64,000 nucleotides of DNA from Mixia osmundae IAM 14324 (GCF_000708205.1 NW_014575562.1:373616-437615); one strand, 5' to 3'; positions 11,146 to 23,788 are shown, counted from the stretch's first letter. Made by a program: numbers and translations. Notes: a model not told the origin generated them from the sequence alone.

Positions 11146-11755
11146 TCAGAAAGGCAAGGCAGGTCGCGCTTTTTGCTTGGCTTCTGCCTTTTGCTGTACG
11201 CAAGACGAAGTCAGATCGATGCGATTGTGTGCCTGAGGTGAATGAACCTACTTTTTGCCACAATGCGATCCGCTTGGGCATCTCCTCGAGCTTGAGGACT
11301 CGCTCAGCTTGACGTGAGGCCGCTGTCCTCTCCCACACATGACCCTTGAAAGGCTGCTTCCTTCCCCTATACATCCGCGCCAACCTCAGGGGATCCTGAT
11401 CGACTTGCTCTGTCGGCGTCGCAAGTGGTACGGGCGCAGCTTGTGGCTCGAGAGCAGAGAGCTGTTGGGAGTAAGACTCCATGCGCGAGATCCGCTTGAC
11501 GGCATCCCTGCACTGTCGCCTCGACAGACCGTACTTTGGTTCGTCGTCGTACTTCTTGATCCTACTGCTGCTCTTCTTGCGCACGAGAGCGTTGACGACG
11601 GGTTTGAAGGGATCCGTCCTGACCGCCGGCTTGACTGTGCTGTTCGATCGATGTTGACCTCGCCAGTGCAGAGACAGGGCTAGCCAGGATGTCGACCGTG
11701 ACGCGATGACGGTGTGAAGAGCGCCCTGTGTTCGCAGGAGGGTCGACGTGGCCAT
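11146..11755 (-). CDS. MRPL25: Mitochondrial large-subunit ribosomal protein mL59 (MRPL25 family)
   Basis: Fungal-specific protein of the mitochondrial large ribosomal subunit. The start chosen is MATSTLLRTQ, which opens a mitochondrial presequence; an earlier in-frame Met at 11893 would run into the divergent DUF1776 gene. Family features are YGLSRRQCRDAVKRI, MYRGRKQPFKGHVWERTAA, the helix RQAERVLKLEEMPKRIALWQK, and the short end RPALPF. A GT-AG intron separates ALWQK from the last small exon, coding QKAEAKQKARPALPF, and is needed to reach that family-like C-terminus. Assignment rests on recognising the FKGHVWERT block and the tail. Confidence 0.78.
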
Positions 11756-11858
11756 GATGAGGCTGCTGTCGGGCTCGGTCGTCGGTCGACGGTCGCTCGA
11801 AAAAGTTCGCGACAAGTTGGCGGCGAGAAGATAGGGCCAGGCCGATTCGCCAAGCATC

Positions 11859-13589
11859 ATGTCTCGCCTTGTGGGCCTCTTCAGGCGCCCCAACGCCGTC
11901 GCAGAGTCGCCATCGATGTCGGATGATGCAATGCAGCCACAAGCAGCTCGGCTGACGCTTGGGCGGATGCACAGGACAAGATCCGAGTCTCAGACGAGCG
12001 TTGCGCCTACCACGCTTCATCTCTCTCGTCAAGGCAAGCCAGTCCGGGGAAAGGAGCCCAAACTATCGCTGACATGGGCTCGCAGTGTCGTCGCTAGCCA
12101 GTCTGCTGTACGAGATCGGCTCCAGCTTTGTGTATGACAACGTACAGCGAATTTTGGCAGCTCAAGCTCGTCCGGATGTCGTCCCTTCACGCTCAGTCAT
12201 CGTCGTCACAGGCTCGGTCTGCTTCCTGCCGCTCTCTCGTGACGTCTGATGTCCTGACATGGCCCGTGCTGGTCTGCAGGGCCGCGGCCTACCTCGAGAG
12301 CTCGCACTTCGATTTGCCGCACTCGGTTTCACAGTCTTTGTCCAGGCACAGTCAGCGAGCCAACTGCCCAGTCTCATACACAGATGGCAAGATCTCAAGT
12401 CACGCCTCTCGCGCAAGTCTCGATCTGCTCAAAAGGCGGGCCAGGAGGACGAGATGACGGGCGATGAGACTGTACTCGACGAAGAGACGGACGATCTCGA
12501 CGACATTGCCTTTTCGCTCGATCACCCCCTACCACCTACGACCGCTCACAGAACATCTGGCAAAGATTCGCCTCAGCACCATTCGGGTACTCTGATCCCG
12601 CTCGTCTTCTCCTCGAGAGACCAGGCGGCGAGAAGCAACGCATATAAAACCATTCGCGCTTACTGTCAAGAGAACGACCTCGTCTTTGTCTCCCTCATCA
12701 ACTGTGTCGAGGCCCTCGGCCAGCGTTCTCCGGCCAGTGTGCCTCTCGCGACCAAGATGAGCAGCAAGCACGATGAAGGCAGCATGAGCTCAGGCAACGA
12801 ATCCAGCGCCATCAAGCCCCGCAGAGCTTCTGGCAGTCTCAAAGAGAAACCGCAGAGTGATGCCTTCTATGGCGAGGTCCCGATCCCACTGGCGATCTCG
12901 ACCGAAGAGCATCTCATCGACATCATGACAGAGGTCTATGTCAGTCTCGTCGGTCTCGTGCAAGACTTCTTGCCTCTCCTTCGACAGGAAAGAGCTCGCG
13001 TCGTCAATGTCTGGTGTAACGGCGGTCTCGGTCGATCGGGCCTCGTCCCGACGGGCATCCTCGCACCTGCAGAAGCTGCCTTTCGATCCGCAACGCGCAG
13101 TCTCAGCCTGGAACTCCGCCCCTTTGGTGTATCGGTCTCTGTCGTCTTGCCCGGTGCGACCGATATCGCTCCTCGATCTCGCATCGATGTCAAGGGACCC
13201 GAATACATCATGCCCACCGTCTCTGTGACCAACGATCACCGCAGTATCTTGACCCCTCAATCTAATCCTTCCATCCGTGCAGTCTTTGATGGACAGGTCA
13301 AAGTCTTCCAGGCCGCACTCGAGCTGTCTAGCTACTGGCGAGTAGACGATGCGCTCGTCTTTCGCATCGTCCGTCGTGCCGTCGAGTCTCGCTATCCCAA
13401 GGTGAGCCGTTGCGTCCTTTGCATTGCACATGAGTGTACTGATGCGATCGACGGCAGTCAATATACCCCGTCGGCATAGACAGTCTCATCGCTCATGTGG
13501 CAACGCTCGTCGTTCCGACCAATCTGGCGCAATTACTCGAAGAGAGGATGTACTCGATCGCGCGCTACTACTCACTCGCATCCCGTTGA
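11859..13589 (+). CDS. DUF1776 protein, SDR-like (NAD(P)-binding fold)
   Basis: Fungal DUF1776 family, distantly related to short-chain dehydrogenases; function unknown. Four exons. After the N-terminal MSRLVGLFRRPN segment, intron 12034-12085 uses a GC donor (GCAAGC, branch GCTGAC) to reach VSSLASLLYEIGSS. The next exon gives RSVIVVTGS, and a GT-AG intron leads to GRGLPRELALRFAALGFTVFV, together a TGSxxGRGLP Rossmann-like entry. Later blocks are RVVNVWCNGG, the helix EAAFRSATRSLSLELRPFGV and VVLPGATD, which resemble the SDR core, but no clear YxxxK catalytic pair is seen. A last GT-AG intron gives SIYPVGIDSLIAH and the end at SLASR. A Ser/acid-rich insert lies around residues 140-180. Confidence 0.78.
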
Positions 13590-13663
13590 ACGTCCATACG
13601 GTTTTCTTCACTTGTTGACTTTGTTGATACAATGTACAAGCATGGACAGAACACACACAATCC

Positions 13664-14434
13664 TCATTTGCGCTGTTTCTTCTGTGCCGAAGACTGTCTC
13701 GGCCGTTTCAGCCTGTCCTTACGCTTTGGCGTCGGTTTCTTGGGGACATAGGCTTTCTGGGACGGCCCAGGAACTGCGATCGATACTTTCTTGGGCTGAC
13801 GTTGTCGCTTTGGCTCTTCGTCTTGTTCTGTCACGTCGAAAGGCTCGATCGAGACCGTCGTCGTCATCTCATCGGTCATATAACGAGCGGGCTCGAGCGC
13901 GTCTCCGTCTGCCTCCTCTGTATCTGCATCTATCTCTGCAAGACGCCCCTCGACATCAGCTGAGTTGCTCACTGCAAGGGAGGTTGTCTGTCTCACCCCC
14001 GTATGCTTGTCGGGCAGCGCGTACATTCGCTTCTGCTTGTTCTTGCCGACTTTGCCGTAGCTGGACGGCCCTGTCAGCTTCAATGCGGGAACGACGGCCA
14101 GTGTACCCACATGCGCCCTGAGTTCGTTCCGCTCTTCTCTTTCCCTCAGTTGAGCTTTCTGCCGCGCGTACTCTCTCCGCTCATTCTTTCGCTTCGAGAA
14201 TCCCGTCAGATAGTCTCTGCAGGTCGACGAAACGGGTTCAGCCTGGGAGTGCTGCACAGGAGGATCGACTTGCCTGCGAGCATCATCGTCGAATTTGATC
14301 TCTTTGACCGGTTTGAGCTTTCCTTTGATGATGAGCTTCCTGCTCCCTTTGAGGTTCGCTCTACCGTGCCGCGTCTTCTTGACCTCGCTCTGAGCCGGCG
14401 CTGGCTGGATCCGGGCTTGTCTGTCCGGATGCAT
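13664..14434 (-). CDS. RRP17: rRNA-processing protein of the Rrp17/Nol12 family
   Basis: Basic, highly charged nucleolar-type protein of about 256 residues. The family signature is YLTGFSKRKNERREYA followed by the helix QKAQLREREERNEL, as in yeast Rrp17 and human NOL12, which act in 5'-end rRNA processing. The N-terminus carries LIIKGKLKPVKEIKFDDD, a common opening of this family. The C-terminus is rich in Lys/Arg/Pro (KAYVPKKPTPKRKDRLKR) and likely includes nuclear or nucleolar signals. The whole frame is open; I tested a possible 50-nt intron after ELRAH and found no compatible phase. Start at MHPDRQ is preferred over MLAACFST 24 bp upstream, which is also possible. The gene converges on DUF1776 with a 74-bp gap. 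Confidence 0.8.
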   Translation of the reverse strand: MHPDRQARIQPAPAQSEVKKTRHGRANLKGSRKLIIKGKLKPVKEIKFDDDARRQVDPPVQHSQAEPVSSTCRDYLTGFSKRKNERREYARQKAQLREREERNELRAHVGTLAVVPALKLTGPSSYGKVGKNKQKRMYALPDKHTGVRQTTSLAVSNSADVEGRLAEIDADTEEADGDALEPARYMTDEMTTTVSIEPFDVTEQDEEPKRQRQPKKVSIAVPGPSQKAYVPKKPTPKRKDRLKRPRQSSAQKKQRK

Positions 14435-14549
14435 CGTGCTGAAGCAAGCTGCGAGCAAGTCGGCGCCGTCCGAGTCAATTCAAATAGAGAAACTATTGAC
14501 GCTCAACCGTGCCAGATCACCGGCGAGCCTCGTACAGATTGTGCAGGCC

Positions 14550-17500
14550 ATGGAGCATCGAGAGGGACACAGGTCGAGCATCAGCTCCTCCGCCGTCAGC
14601 ATGACGAGCGCTTCATCTCGTTCTGGCTCGTTCAGCGCGGGAGCGGGCATGCCGTTCAATGCAGCTCGACTGGGCCTGAAGCCATTGACGCCGATGGTCA
14701 GACCGGCCGCAGCATCTGTCGCTTCACCCACCAGTGTCGCCCATCTACCACTCGCCCATCCATCCCCGTCGGTGGCTCACAACAGATACGGACCGCCCAG
14801 TCACCCGCCCGAGGAATCAGGTCCCGCACTCTCGCGACGAGGTAGCATGTCGGCCTCTGCCCAGCCCAGGTCCAGACGACCTAGCTCGGTAGCAGGCTCC
14901 GTCTCACAACCCCAGTCGCCAATCTCAATCTCACATCGTTCGCTGCCGAGTATGACGGCGGGAGTCAGGCGACGCTATTCGAGTGCGACAGAGGATGCTG
15001 CACCTCTCGCTCGTCGCCCTTCGATGGTCTCGGGTACTCTGCCTCTTGCCGGCATGCGTCCGACGCCCAAAGCTGACGTAGCAGAGACTCATCGATCGTT
15101 GCACGCGCGTCGACAGTCCAGCGTCGCAAGGGAACCGACGCGCTTGCATCACTCGCCCTCGCTCAACACGCTCAGAAGCGGTCGCTTCTCCTTCGTGGGA
15201 GGCGCTCAGACTGTTCACGAGACCGTCTTCTCCGACACGTCGTCCCTCCATCCTGCAATACAGCAAGATCGGACGGGGCTACCCATGGCACTCTCGCCAG
15301 AGGAGAAGATCTCGAGAGTGAGGGAGGATGCCGAGCTCACTGCTGTAGCTTTCAAGGCTCTTCTCGGCCATGCCTCGCTCTATGAAGATCAGAACGATAT
15401 CCAGGCTGAGCCTCGTGCTCTGTCCAAGCTCCTGGCGAGCTTGTTCGATATGGGCGCTGTCAAAGCGGAGCTCACGAGTGCGCTACCTCTTGCATACAGA
15501 CTACCTGCCTGGGCTGACATCACCCACTCGTCATCAGATCTTAGTGCACCGAATAGACCAGCCACGATTGACTCGGCTTACATGACCGTCTACTACCAGC
15601 AGCTCATCGAACAGCTCGTCACGATTGGTCACCTCGTGTCTGCCGAACCCGAATTCCACAACTTGTGAGTGACAACATCCCCCAGCTTCATCCCAGCGCC
15701 GTGACTGATGCGGTGCTCGTACCTGCCGCAGACTTACCTTTGCTACGAAAGAGATGCAGTCGATCTTGACCGCGCCCGAGCGAGCGGCGGCACCTGCCGG
15801 TCTGTCAGCCTTCGCAGGCTATAGCTCCACACCGTCCCAGAGTCTCTACGGGCTTTTCGACGTCCTTCGTCACCGTGTCGCCAGTCAACCTAGCTATCAA
15901 GCGGTCTTGCTCAAGCTCGTTGATACGCTAGCCCAATTTGTCCTCGTTTCCGAAGACGAAAAGCTCAGATTGTATCACACTTGCAAGGACCTCTGGGCAC
16001 ATGGAACAGATACACCCGGCGCTGTGCCGATCGAGGACAAGCAAGGCAAGCCAGCTAAGCTCGAAGCTCTGCGTACAATGTTCAGCAACGCCGCTGCGAC
16101 CGTCGAACAACTCACTGGACTGCCCGTCATGCCATTCGTCCGAGCATTGGCAGAGTGGTGGAGCATAGCAGATGACGTCTTGCCCCAGCTAGCCAAAGAG
16201 ACCCACGCTTTCCTCTCCGCCAAGTTGCCCCCGCAAGCTCTGTCAGCCCCACTTTATTACGTACAACATCCCCTTGGCCACCCTTACAGCGAGGAGGAAT
16301 CATCCGTTCGCTTTCACATTCTTGCTGAGAGATGGACTGCCGTCATCTTGGCTGATCCGCATCGATCCGCGCTCCTCAAAGTCGTCAAACATGCCGACCG
16401 ACTTATCCAGGGCGTCAGAGGCAATAGCGAATTCACCCGCTTCTCGCGAGATTGCAAACGTCTCTTTAGCAACTTCGCTGGTCCGGACGCTCTCGGCAAT
16501 ACATCATACGAGATCTCGCCGGAAGAGATTATCGAGATGCTACGCGTCTTTTCCAAGCGGATTTTGACCGTTCCTCTCGAGGACATCGTACTGTAAGTCA
16601 CCCTGGGCTCACAAGACTGTCCAGCTGCTGATCAGCCTATGACCTGCACAGATCGGACGACTCGCTTGATTGCAGTCTGATGGGCATCAGGGTCAGCTCG
16701 GAGGATCTTGTCCCGGAGACTTTATCTCGCACAGTGGATGCAGAATATGCGCTTGCTACCTCTGCAAGGCACTCTGTCAATGTCAGACAGCGCACCAAGC
16801 TCAATCTGCGCTCGGTCAAGCTTGTCGCTCGGGGCGTCGAATTTGCTTACAGAAAAAAGGGGGCGATGCCGATCTCTGATGCTGGCAAAGCTGATGTCCA
16901 GATCAAGCTCAACATCCAGATTGTCACATCGCCCGGCAAGTCGTCGACTTTCACACTGCCTGCATTCGAGAGCTCCGACGTCGAAATCGCGGACTGTCAG
17001 ATTGCCTTTAGTGGTACTGGCATGGACAGCTTGTACAAATATGCCTGGCCAGTGCTCAAGCCCAAAATCACCGCCAGTTTGCAGAAGCATCTGACGACAT
17101 ATGTCAATCAGAAGTTGAGGGCCTGGCTGCCTGCTGCTGTGCCTGCTGGCCTTGCAAAGCTTGGCGCAGCTCAAGGTACTCATGCTACAGCCCGGGATCT
17201 CTTCCGCGAGCGCGTCCGCTCCACCAGCCTCCGGACGGATATCCCACTCGATAATGTCCCATCAGGTCCATCGTCTGCCGTGTTCGAAGAAGGCGAAGCT
17301 GCGCCGCCTACCGGCTTGCAGCAGCGCCGTCAATCCATGGCAGATTGCTTGACTAGCGTTTCGAAGCGTGATTCGACGCTGACCGACAACATCCGCAGGC
17401 CACCCAAAGCCGAATCCAGCCAACTTCCTGCCGTCTTTGATGATGAAGAGACAGAATATGAGTACATGGCCCACTCGCTGTCTGCTCTCGCTCGACGCGA

Positions 17501-18485
17501 TACCACCACGTTTGACGCCGTTGCCAACCCACCCTCGGCTTTCCCTCGCTCAGAGGGTATGACATATGAAGAGTATGATCAGGCTGCTTTGCATGAAGCG
17601 GCAGCAGAGGCTAGGCCAGAAGGGCCGACGATGTCCCAAGCATTATCGGAGCTGGCGTCGCGAGATGGCACAACCTTGGAGGCTATCATGTCGCCTCATG
17701 GCTCTGCTGCAGCATCAGTCTCTGCCAAGAAGCTTCAAGCTGTTCTCGATCGCGAGCAGGCTCGCTCGAACAGCGACAGTAAGCCTCGACACTCGATGAG
17801 CAAGATCACGCGCGACTTGTCTGGTCTGCCTGATCTCGACCCTGCTCCCGCGCCCGCTAGTCAACGATCATCTGGCTACTATGCAGATGCGCCCCAAGTG
17901 AGCTCGCCCGCTCGCAGCATGGCCGACTTCCTCGATGCGCGCTCGCGCGACGACAATACGCTGCCGGAAACACAGGCTACAGGCGCTTACAACACGCCAC
18001 ACGATCGTGGCGTGCCACGGAAGAGTTTCAGCAGCCTTGATGATGCCGAGCGTGTCAAGATGAAGGAGATGCTTTCCAAGCTCGCCAGTACAGACACTAC
18101 CCTGCCGGAGAACATTGCCTCGCCTCCGGGAAGCCGCAGTGGGTCTTTCGCATACGCAAGAGGCGCTCGACCTTCATTCACTGCGCTCAAGAGCTCCTTT
18201 GCGATGAGCGACGCCCTTACGGAAGAGTCCACTCGCGATGGGACTCAGATCCAGCAGCGTCAGGCACGCGCACCCTCGAGCTCGTCTGTGACGGGCTTGA
18301 GCGATGCAGAGATGCGCCAGCGCCGACAGTCGTTCAAGCTATCTGCGGAAGCGATGAGAGATAGCACACTGCTCGACAACATTGCTTATCCCGTCACGGT
18401 CAATCAGTCGGTCACGCATGATGACAACAGTGGGCAGCCACACCCACTTGCAAGGCGAGCATCTTCTGTAGTCTCACGAGTATGA
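14550..18485 (+). CDS. Large HAM1-like protein with repeated RDxTTL motif
   Basis: About 1,260 residues in three exons joined by two GT-AG introns after EFHNL and before LSDDSLDC. The first 250 residues are low-complexity Ser/Arg/Pro. The middle (about 280-800) resembles the fungal HAM1-like N- and C-terminal domain family, related to BPI-type lipid-binding folds: VTIGHLVSAEPEFHNL, SEFTRFSRDCKRLF, ISPEEIIEMLRVFSKRIL, and a beta-rich LVARGVEFAYRKKGAMP region. The C-terminal 400 residues are disordered and contain seven copies of a loose motif, LSxLAxRDxTTLxxNIxxPP. Family placement is from memory and moderate. The start was put at MEHREGHRS so as not to overlap the divergent Rrp17 gene; an earlier Met at 14436 is in frame. 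Role unknown; a membrane-lipid link is inference. Confidence 0.7.
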
Positions 18486-18917
18486 TCAAACGAAGCACGG
18501 AAGAATGAACAAAGAAAGCAACAAAGATTGTAGAACATGCATTGTGATGCCCATGAAGAGATTCTGCCAGTGACTCACGCCGAAGCGCTCAAAAGCTGAA
18601 ACGCGCGTAGGAAAATCGGTCACGCAGCCTGAGCCTTGAAGGTTTGCTTACTTTTGGCTCGCTGCCATCAAGCGAGCGGCCAAAACGGCTCAAAAGTGCT
18701 TGGCGAGGCTTGCGAACGGTCAGGCTGGTCTTAGCATGGGTAGACGGCCGATGTCGTGCTAAGCCACCAGCTGGCTTGCGGGATTCGTCGATATCCAGCG
18801 GCATCACACGACGACATGCATTTGCTCTAGCGATATCCGAGCACGCCACTCGCTTCCGTCCTGCCTCCGGCCGTCTCTGCCAAGCCATTCAGGTGGCTTC
18901 GAGCCTGAAGAGACGAG
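18486..18917. other. Intergenic region upstream of the ASH-repeat gene
   Basis: 432 bp. It holds the 3' end signals of the HAM1-like gene and the promoter of the next gene. The next protein as called opens in what looks like mid-domain sequence (IRIERVYANGLPAL), so an additional 5' exon could lie here, but I could not identify one. Confidence 0.35.
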
Positions 18918-21900
18918 ATGACTACTCATTGCGGCAAAGTACGCCTGCTGACGCCTCAAGATGACACTATCCGGATCGAGAGGGTCTATGCCAACGGACT
19001 ACCGGCACTGGCTCGACTGGTGCTCTATCATGAAGCGGACGAAGGACAGACGACGCCTTTGCTCGTGCGACTCGGCAGCACGCTGGGTGATCAACTCGCT
19101 TTCCAGCTGCACAATGAGAATCTGTCAGACGACGCAGGCAAGCCGAGCAATACAATGACTTGTCTCCAGGCTAATCCATGAATGCGTGCACAGATGCCAG
19201 CTTGGGCCAGATTGCGACAAATACGGTACAAGCAGCTGCCGTTGGCGGCACTTTTGGCGCTCTCCCCGGCCAGACAGTCAACGCTCTCTTCAATGCAATT
19301 GGTCACATCTCCCAATTCGTCCTGCAGCCAAGGCAGAAGACAGAAGTCATCCTTGTATTCAAGCCGGACTCGTCCCACGCTATCGCCGCCTTGCCCGCAC
19401 ACCCAGCTTTGCTTGCGCCCGGGCCCGCCTCGCTGCCCTCCTCGTTCGCGTCGCAGCGGGCCGGTAATTCGACAGGGTCGGTCGATAACGATATGCTCTC
19501 GTCTGTCTCACTTGCCGGCGACTCGAGCAAGTCATCTTGGCCAGATGAGCAAGCTGCCCACAAGGCGTCATACCTGCTCGGCCGACTTGAAGGCTACCTG
19601 ACCATCGACGCAGCAGCTCTGATCTCTGATGAGTCGACTAGCACCGTCGAAGCGAGAGATCATCAGCAGATGTCCATTCCTGTACACGCTTCAGTCTGTC
19701 GCTCGGCCTTTCACATCGCGGGTGCACCTGTGGAAGACAACGGCATGATCTCCTTCGAGCTCGGCAATTGCGTCGCTGGCGAAACCTACGTTCGTGACTT
19801 CGAGCTCGTCAACATGTCCGATATTGAGCTTTACTGGTCGTTGGAAGACCCAGATGGTGCAATGACGGGCAAGAATCAAGACGCCTGGGTTGTCATCGTC
19901 GACGCAGAGCGCGGACATTGGTTAGGCAGCAAAGGCAACGATTGGGTGAAGCCATACCCGGCTGCACCAATGTCTACGCGACGGCTCAAGCTTGTCTTCC
20001 GGCCAGGCGTACCTCAAGAGCTTGACGTGACCTTCCAGTTCGCCAACCTTCAAGACAGCGAAAACTTTGTACAGATCCACATCACTGCCTCTGTTGCACT
20101 CTCAAGGGCGCCAGATTCGGTACTTGTCAGACCGGAAGGACCTATCGATTATGGCGATTGCATCAATGGACTATGGGCTAGTCGCACCATCACTGTCAAA
20201 AGTCTGACGGAATATCCACTTGACATTGCCTTTTCTGCAGAGCCGGGCTACGAAATAAAATTTCAGCTTGCAGATGGCTCGATCACAGCCTCGGCTGGGC
20301 TTCCAGACTCTTCTGCTCCTATTGAAGACAAAGCCCGCGACACCGCCACCGACAACTATCCCGGATCAGACCCTAGCAGTCATGACTTCGATGCGCATCC
20401 TGACTCGCAATCAGTGACGAGCAGAAAGTCTACGCTTGACTCAACTTCTCTATTTGATGCGAGCAGCGAGCTCTCGTCGCCCCGGTCAACGGGCGTGCAG
20501 CGCCGCGCAGTCGACGCGCCATCTTCTGCATCGCGGCCGCCATCTCGGCCACCATCACGGGGCTCATCGATCGCAAGCGAACGTTTTAGCCCGCAAGGGC
20601 CGCAAGCTCAGAGATATGAGGAGAAGCCGCCAGCGCTGAATTTGCCGGCTTCGAAACCTCGCGTTTTAGGCGGCATCGCTCTCTCTCAGCGCTTCAGAAC
20701 GATGACCTCGGAAAACGAGGCTCGCATAGATGACATCTGTGCCCGTCCCGCGGTCGAATACAAGATCATCGTCTCGTATCGACCCACGGCTTCCAGGGAT
20801 CACAAAGCCAACCCTACTTTACTCCGACTCACTAGACGCACTTTCCGAATCTTCATTGAGTTCAGACGATGGACGCGAAGGCGGTCAATCGATACCGCAG
20901 AAACCTACATAGGGCGCTTTGCGATTCCCTGCAAAGCTCGCACATGCAACTCTGTCATCGAGGTGATGCCCAAGGCCATCGACCTCGGCGAAGCGGCAGT
21001 CGGATTAGGAAAGTCTGCAACGCTCACGATCCGGAATTTGTCCGAAATGGCTGCCAAGGTAGACTTGCGCTATGTCAGTAAGGTCATCAGCGCGACGAAG
21101 GGCGAAGTGGAGATTGCGCCTTTGCAATCAGTTGAGCTTCGCGTTGATGCCTTTCCCCGACGGGTCAACGAAAAGTATCGCAAGCAAATCACGGTCGTCA
21201 ACAAGTCAGTGCTGTCAGAGCACTCTCTCCCGTTATGTGCTGAATGGGTACGGCAGTCTCAACAAGTTGAACGACCAGGTCGTAGAAGTTATGGCACGCA
21301 ACGTTGACAAGCAGCGCATTGCTGTCCATTCACTCTTTTATCGCATTCTAACGTCCGGCGGCGGCAATTTTCTCACCTTCGGCAATGTCGTCGTCAATGC
21401 TATGGCCGTCCGTACGATGGCTCTTGAGAATCCGACCGATGCGCCCGTCCTGCTCGAACTCGAATGCGCACATCGCGAGGACATACAGCTCTTCGTTCGA
21501 GCAAAGCGCGCCTCAGAGGGGCCTCAGGGTCCATCCGGGTCCCGACGACCTTCTGGCGATATGACGCCATTGTCTAGCTCAGCGCAAGCAAAGGACGCAG
21601 TTGCAGCCTCGACGAAAATAAGGACAGCGCAAATCAAGGATCGTGTGCTCGATGCTTTCTTCTCGCAGCCGAAAGCTCCAACTTCGTCGCAAGCGTCTGC
21701 TACAAGCTCGCACGCTGATTCTGTCACATCGTCCAATGCTGAAAGTTCTAGTTCCAACGATTCTACAAAGCCTCGTCCGACTGAAGCCTACGGTCAAGGC
21801 GTCGCTTTCAAGAATCGGCATCTCTTGTCGCAGTCGGAATATCTTGACCTTGCGACGGGACCGCCAGTGGACGTCAAGAGGGTTTCGCCTCGAAGCAAGA

Positions 21901-23510
21901 AGGCTATCAAGCTGGATAAGCTAGAGACGAGCGGTAGATTAAAGCTGCCAACAGAAGGTCAGGACAGTGAGGTCATTCGCCCCGCGTTTTTGCCACCTCT
22001 GGTGCCCGCTTCTCCCGAGAAGCCGAGACCGGCTAGTTCCAGATCCAGTTCCCACAGCGGATCGCCAACACGACCGCCTGCTATGCTGTCAGAACGGTCG
22101 AATACTTCTCCTGCACTGACTGGCCGGCGGCGCGTTCGCAACATCTTCCTGGACGCATCTCAGAAGGACAACGATGAGCTCACGCTGGACGAAGCTCTGC
22201 TTTTGTCAGAGAAACATAGCGAGCATCCGAGTGCATCTTCGTTCAAGGATCACGAGGCAGAGGATCAATATGTGCGGAAGTATGCGAAGATCAAAGCTGC
22301 CCTGTTATCAGCAATAAGTACTGGCGATCTGGTGCCTGTCCACAACGTGAGTATACCGCCCGGCGGAGACGAACAGCTCGTCGTCGTTTTGCGGCCCAAT
22401 TCTTCGACTCGTCCACACGTGCAGGGTTTGTATCGCAAGCAGGACTCGCGGATCTTCCTCAAGATGGTTCAGTACGACGAAGAGCTGATGCGAACATCTC
22501 CACTGGCAGAGGGCATCACATGCCCTGAAGACATTCCTGTACGCGAGCTTATGCTGAGGACAAGCATGTGTCGCAGCATTCTCGAACTTGGCCAAGCCCA
22601 TATCAACTTCTCGACAATCGAGCGCGGTCAGACAAAGACGAAGGTCATTGTGCTCAAAAATCGCAGCGAGACCCCTCTTCTCTATCGCATTCGTAAATCT
22701 GGCTCCATTGCATCCGGCGACATCAGGATCGATTCTGGTCGGCATGGGTTGATCGCTCCTTTCAGCAAGAAAGAGGTTGAGTTCATATTCAAGCCATCGA
22801 TGGCGGGACAGTTCAGCGAGCTTGTTACTATCGAGAACGTGGAAGACTCTGACAACAATCAGGTCTTGTCAATCAAGGCCCACATCAAGCGGCCCGCCAC
22901 TTTTGCAGTGGAGCCCAGTGTCCTCGATTTCCCATCCTGCCAGCTTGGTCAGATCTCGGACGGCAAGAAAGTGACGGTCACCAATTTGAGCAAACAAAGC
23001 AAAACTTTCGTCATCGCACTGGACCCGACTGGCTATTGCTTCGCATCGTGCACCGTCGATGTAAATTTCGAAGCGCTCGGCGGTGACGCTAAGCCCGCGC
23101 TTGGCAAGGAAGACGAAGAGGAGATTGAGCACCTATCGCAAAAGCTGAAGATCGCGCAAAGGAAGGGGCAAGATGATAAGACAACAAAGTACAGCAAGCG
23201 ATTGCTTGAGCTTGGCGTTAAGATCCCCAAGCCAGAGGGTGAAAGCGAAAGTGACGATCCCAACTCACCCGCATCTGCCGCTACCGCCGAGCTACGACAA
23301 GACGCGAGTTCGATAAGCTTCTCCATTCCTGCGCAAGAGTCAAGACAGATCAGGCTGTCACTCCATCCTCGCGCGAGGCTGCCAGCGACGAGTTGCTCTG
23401 CTGACGCATATGAGGACGTTGCGTCACTGGTCACCGTTCAGGAGCTCAAGAATGCAGACACTATTACCAAGTACGCTCTTGAAGCATCTCTGCGGACCTA
23501 CCTAATATAG
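18918..23510 (+). CDS. Long protein with ASH/MSP/Hydin-like beta-sandwich repeats
   Basis: About 1,490 residues in three exons. Intron 19138-19193 has a GC donor (GCAAGC) and joins LSDDA to DASLGQIATNT. A GT-AG intron near 21207-21258 joins TVVN to NLNKLNDQVV. Several stretches look like ASH/MSP (Asp-SPD2-Hydin) domains: a strand, then LG or LP, then a TLTIRN/VTVTNLS-type strand. Examples are AIDLGEAAVGLGKSATLTI, HINFSTIERGQTKTKVIV with VEFIFKPSMAGQFSEL, and VLDFPSCQLGQ with KKVTVTNLSK. Ser-rich linkers separate them, and a Lys/Glu coiled stretch occurs near residue 1360. Such domains occur in centrosome, spindle-pole and cilium proteins; a spindle-pole or trafficking role here is only inference. 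The start is uncertain. Confidence 0.65.
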
Positions 23511-23788
23511 AAGTGACTGCAGGATCCAGATCACGAGCAGGATCATTGGCAATCCGTGCGAATCGCGCAACGACTCGCCGCAGCCCTCCCAAGGTCGAGT
23601 CACGCTCGGACCGACGCACTCTTGAGACAATCGCAGCACTACTCAGATCATGTTGTTGTAATGAAAATCTAGTGCTGTCAAAGTGGATTTCGAGGCCTCA
23701 CGCCCGGGCGGTAGCGTCTCGCGTCATCGCGCGTCGCGCCAAGTCAACGGGTCGAACGGCCGGATCAGCCGGCCAAGCGAGGGTCATG

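Noticed and set aside
14090-14145. Possible 50-nt GTGGGT...CCAG intron in the Rrp17 gene
   Set aside because: Removing it shifts the frame and destroys the following conserved-looking sequence; no alternative phase fits.
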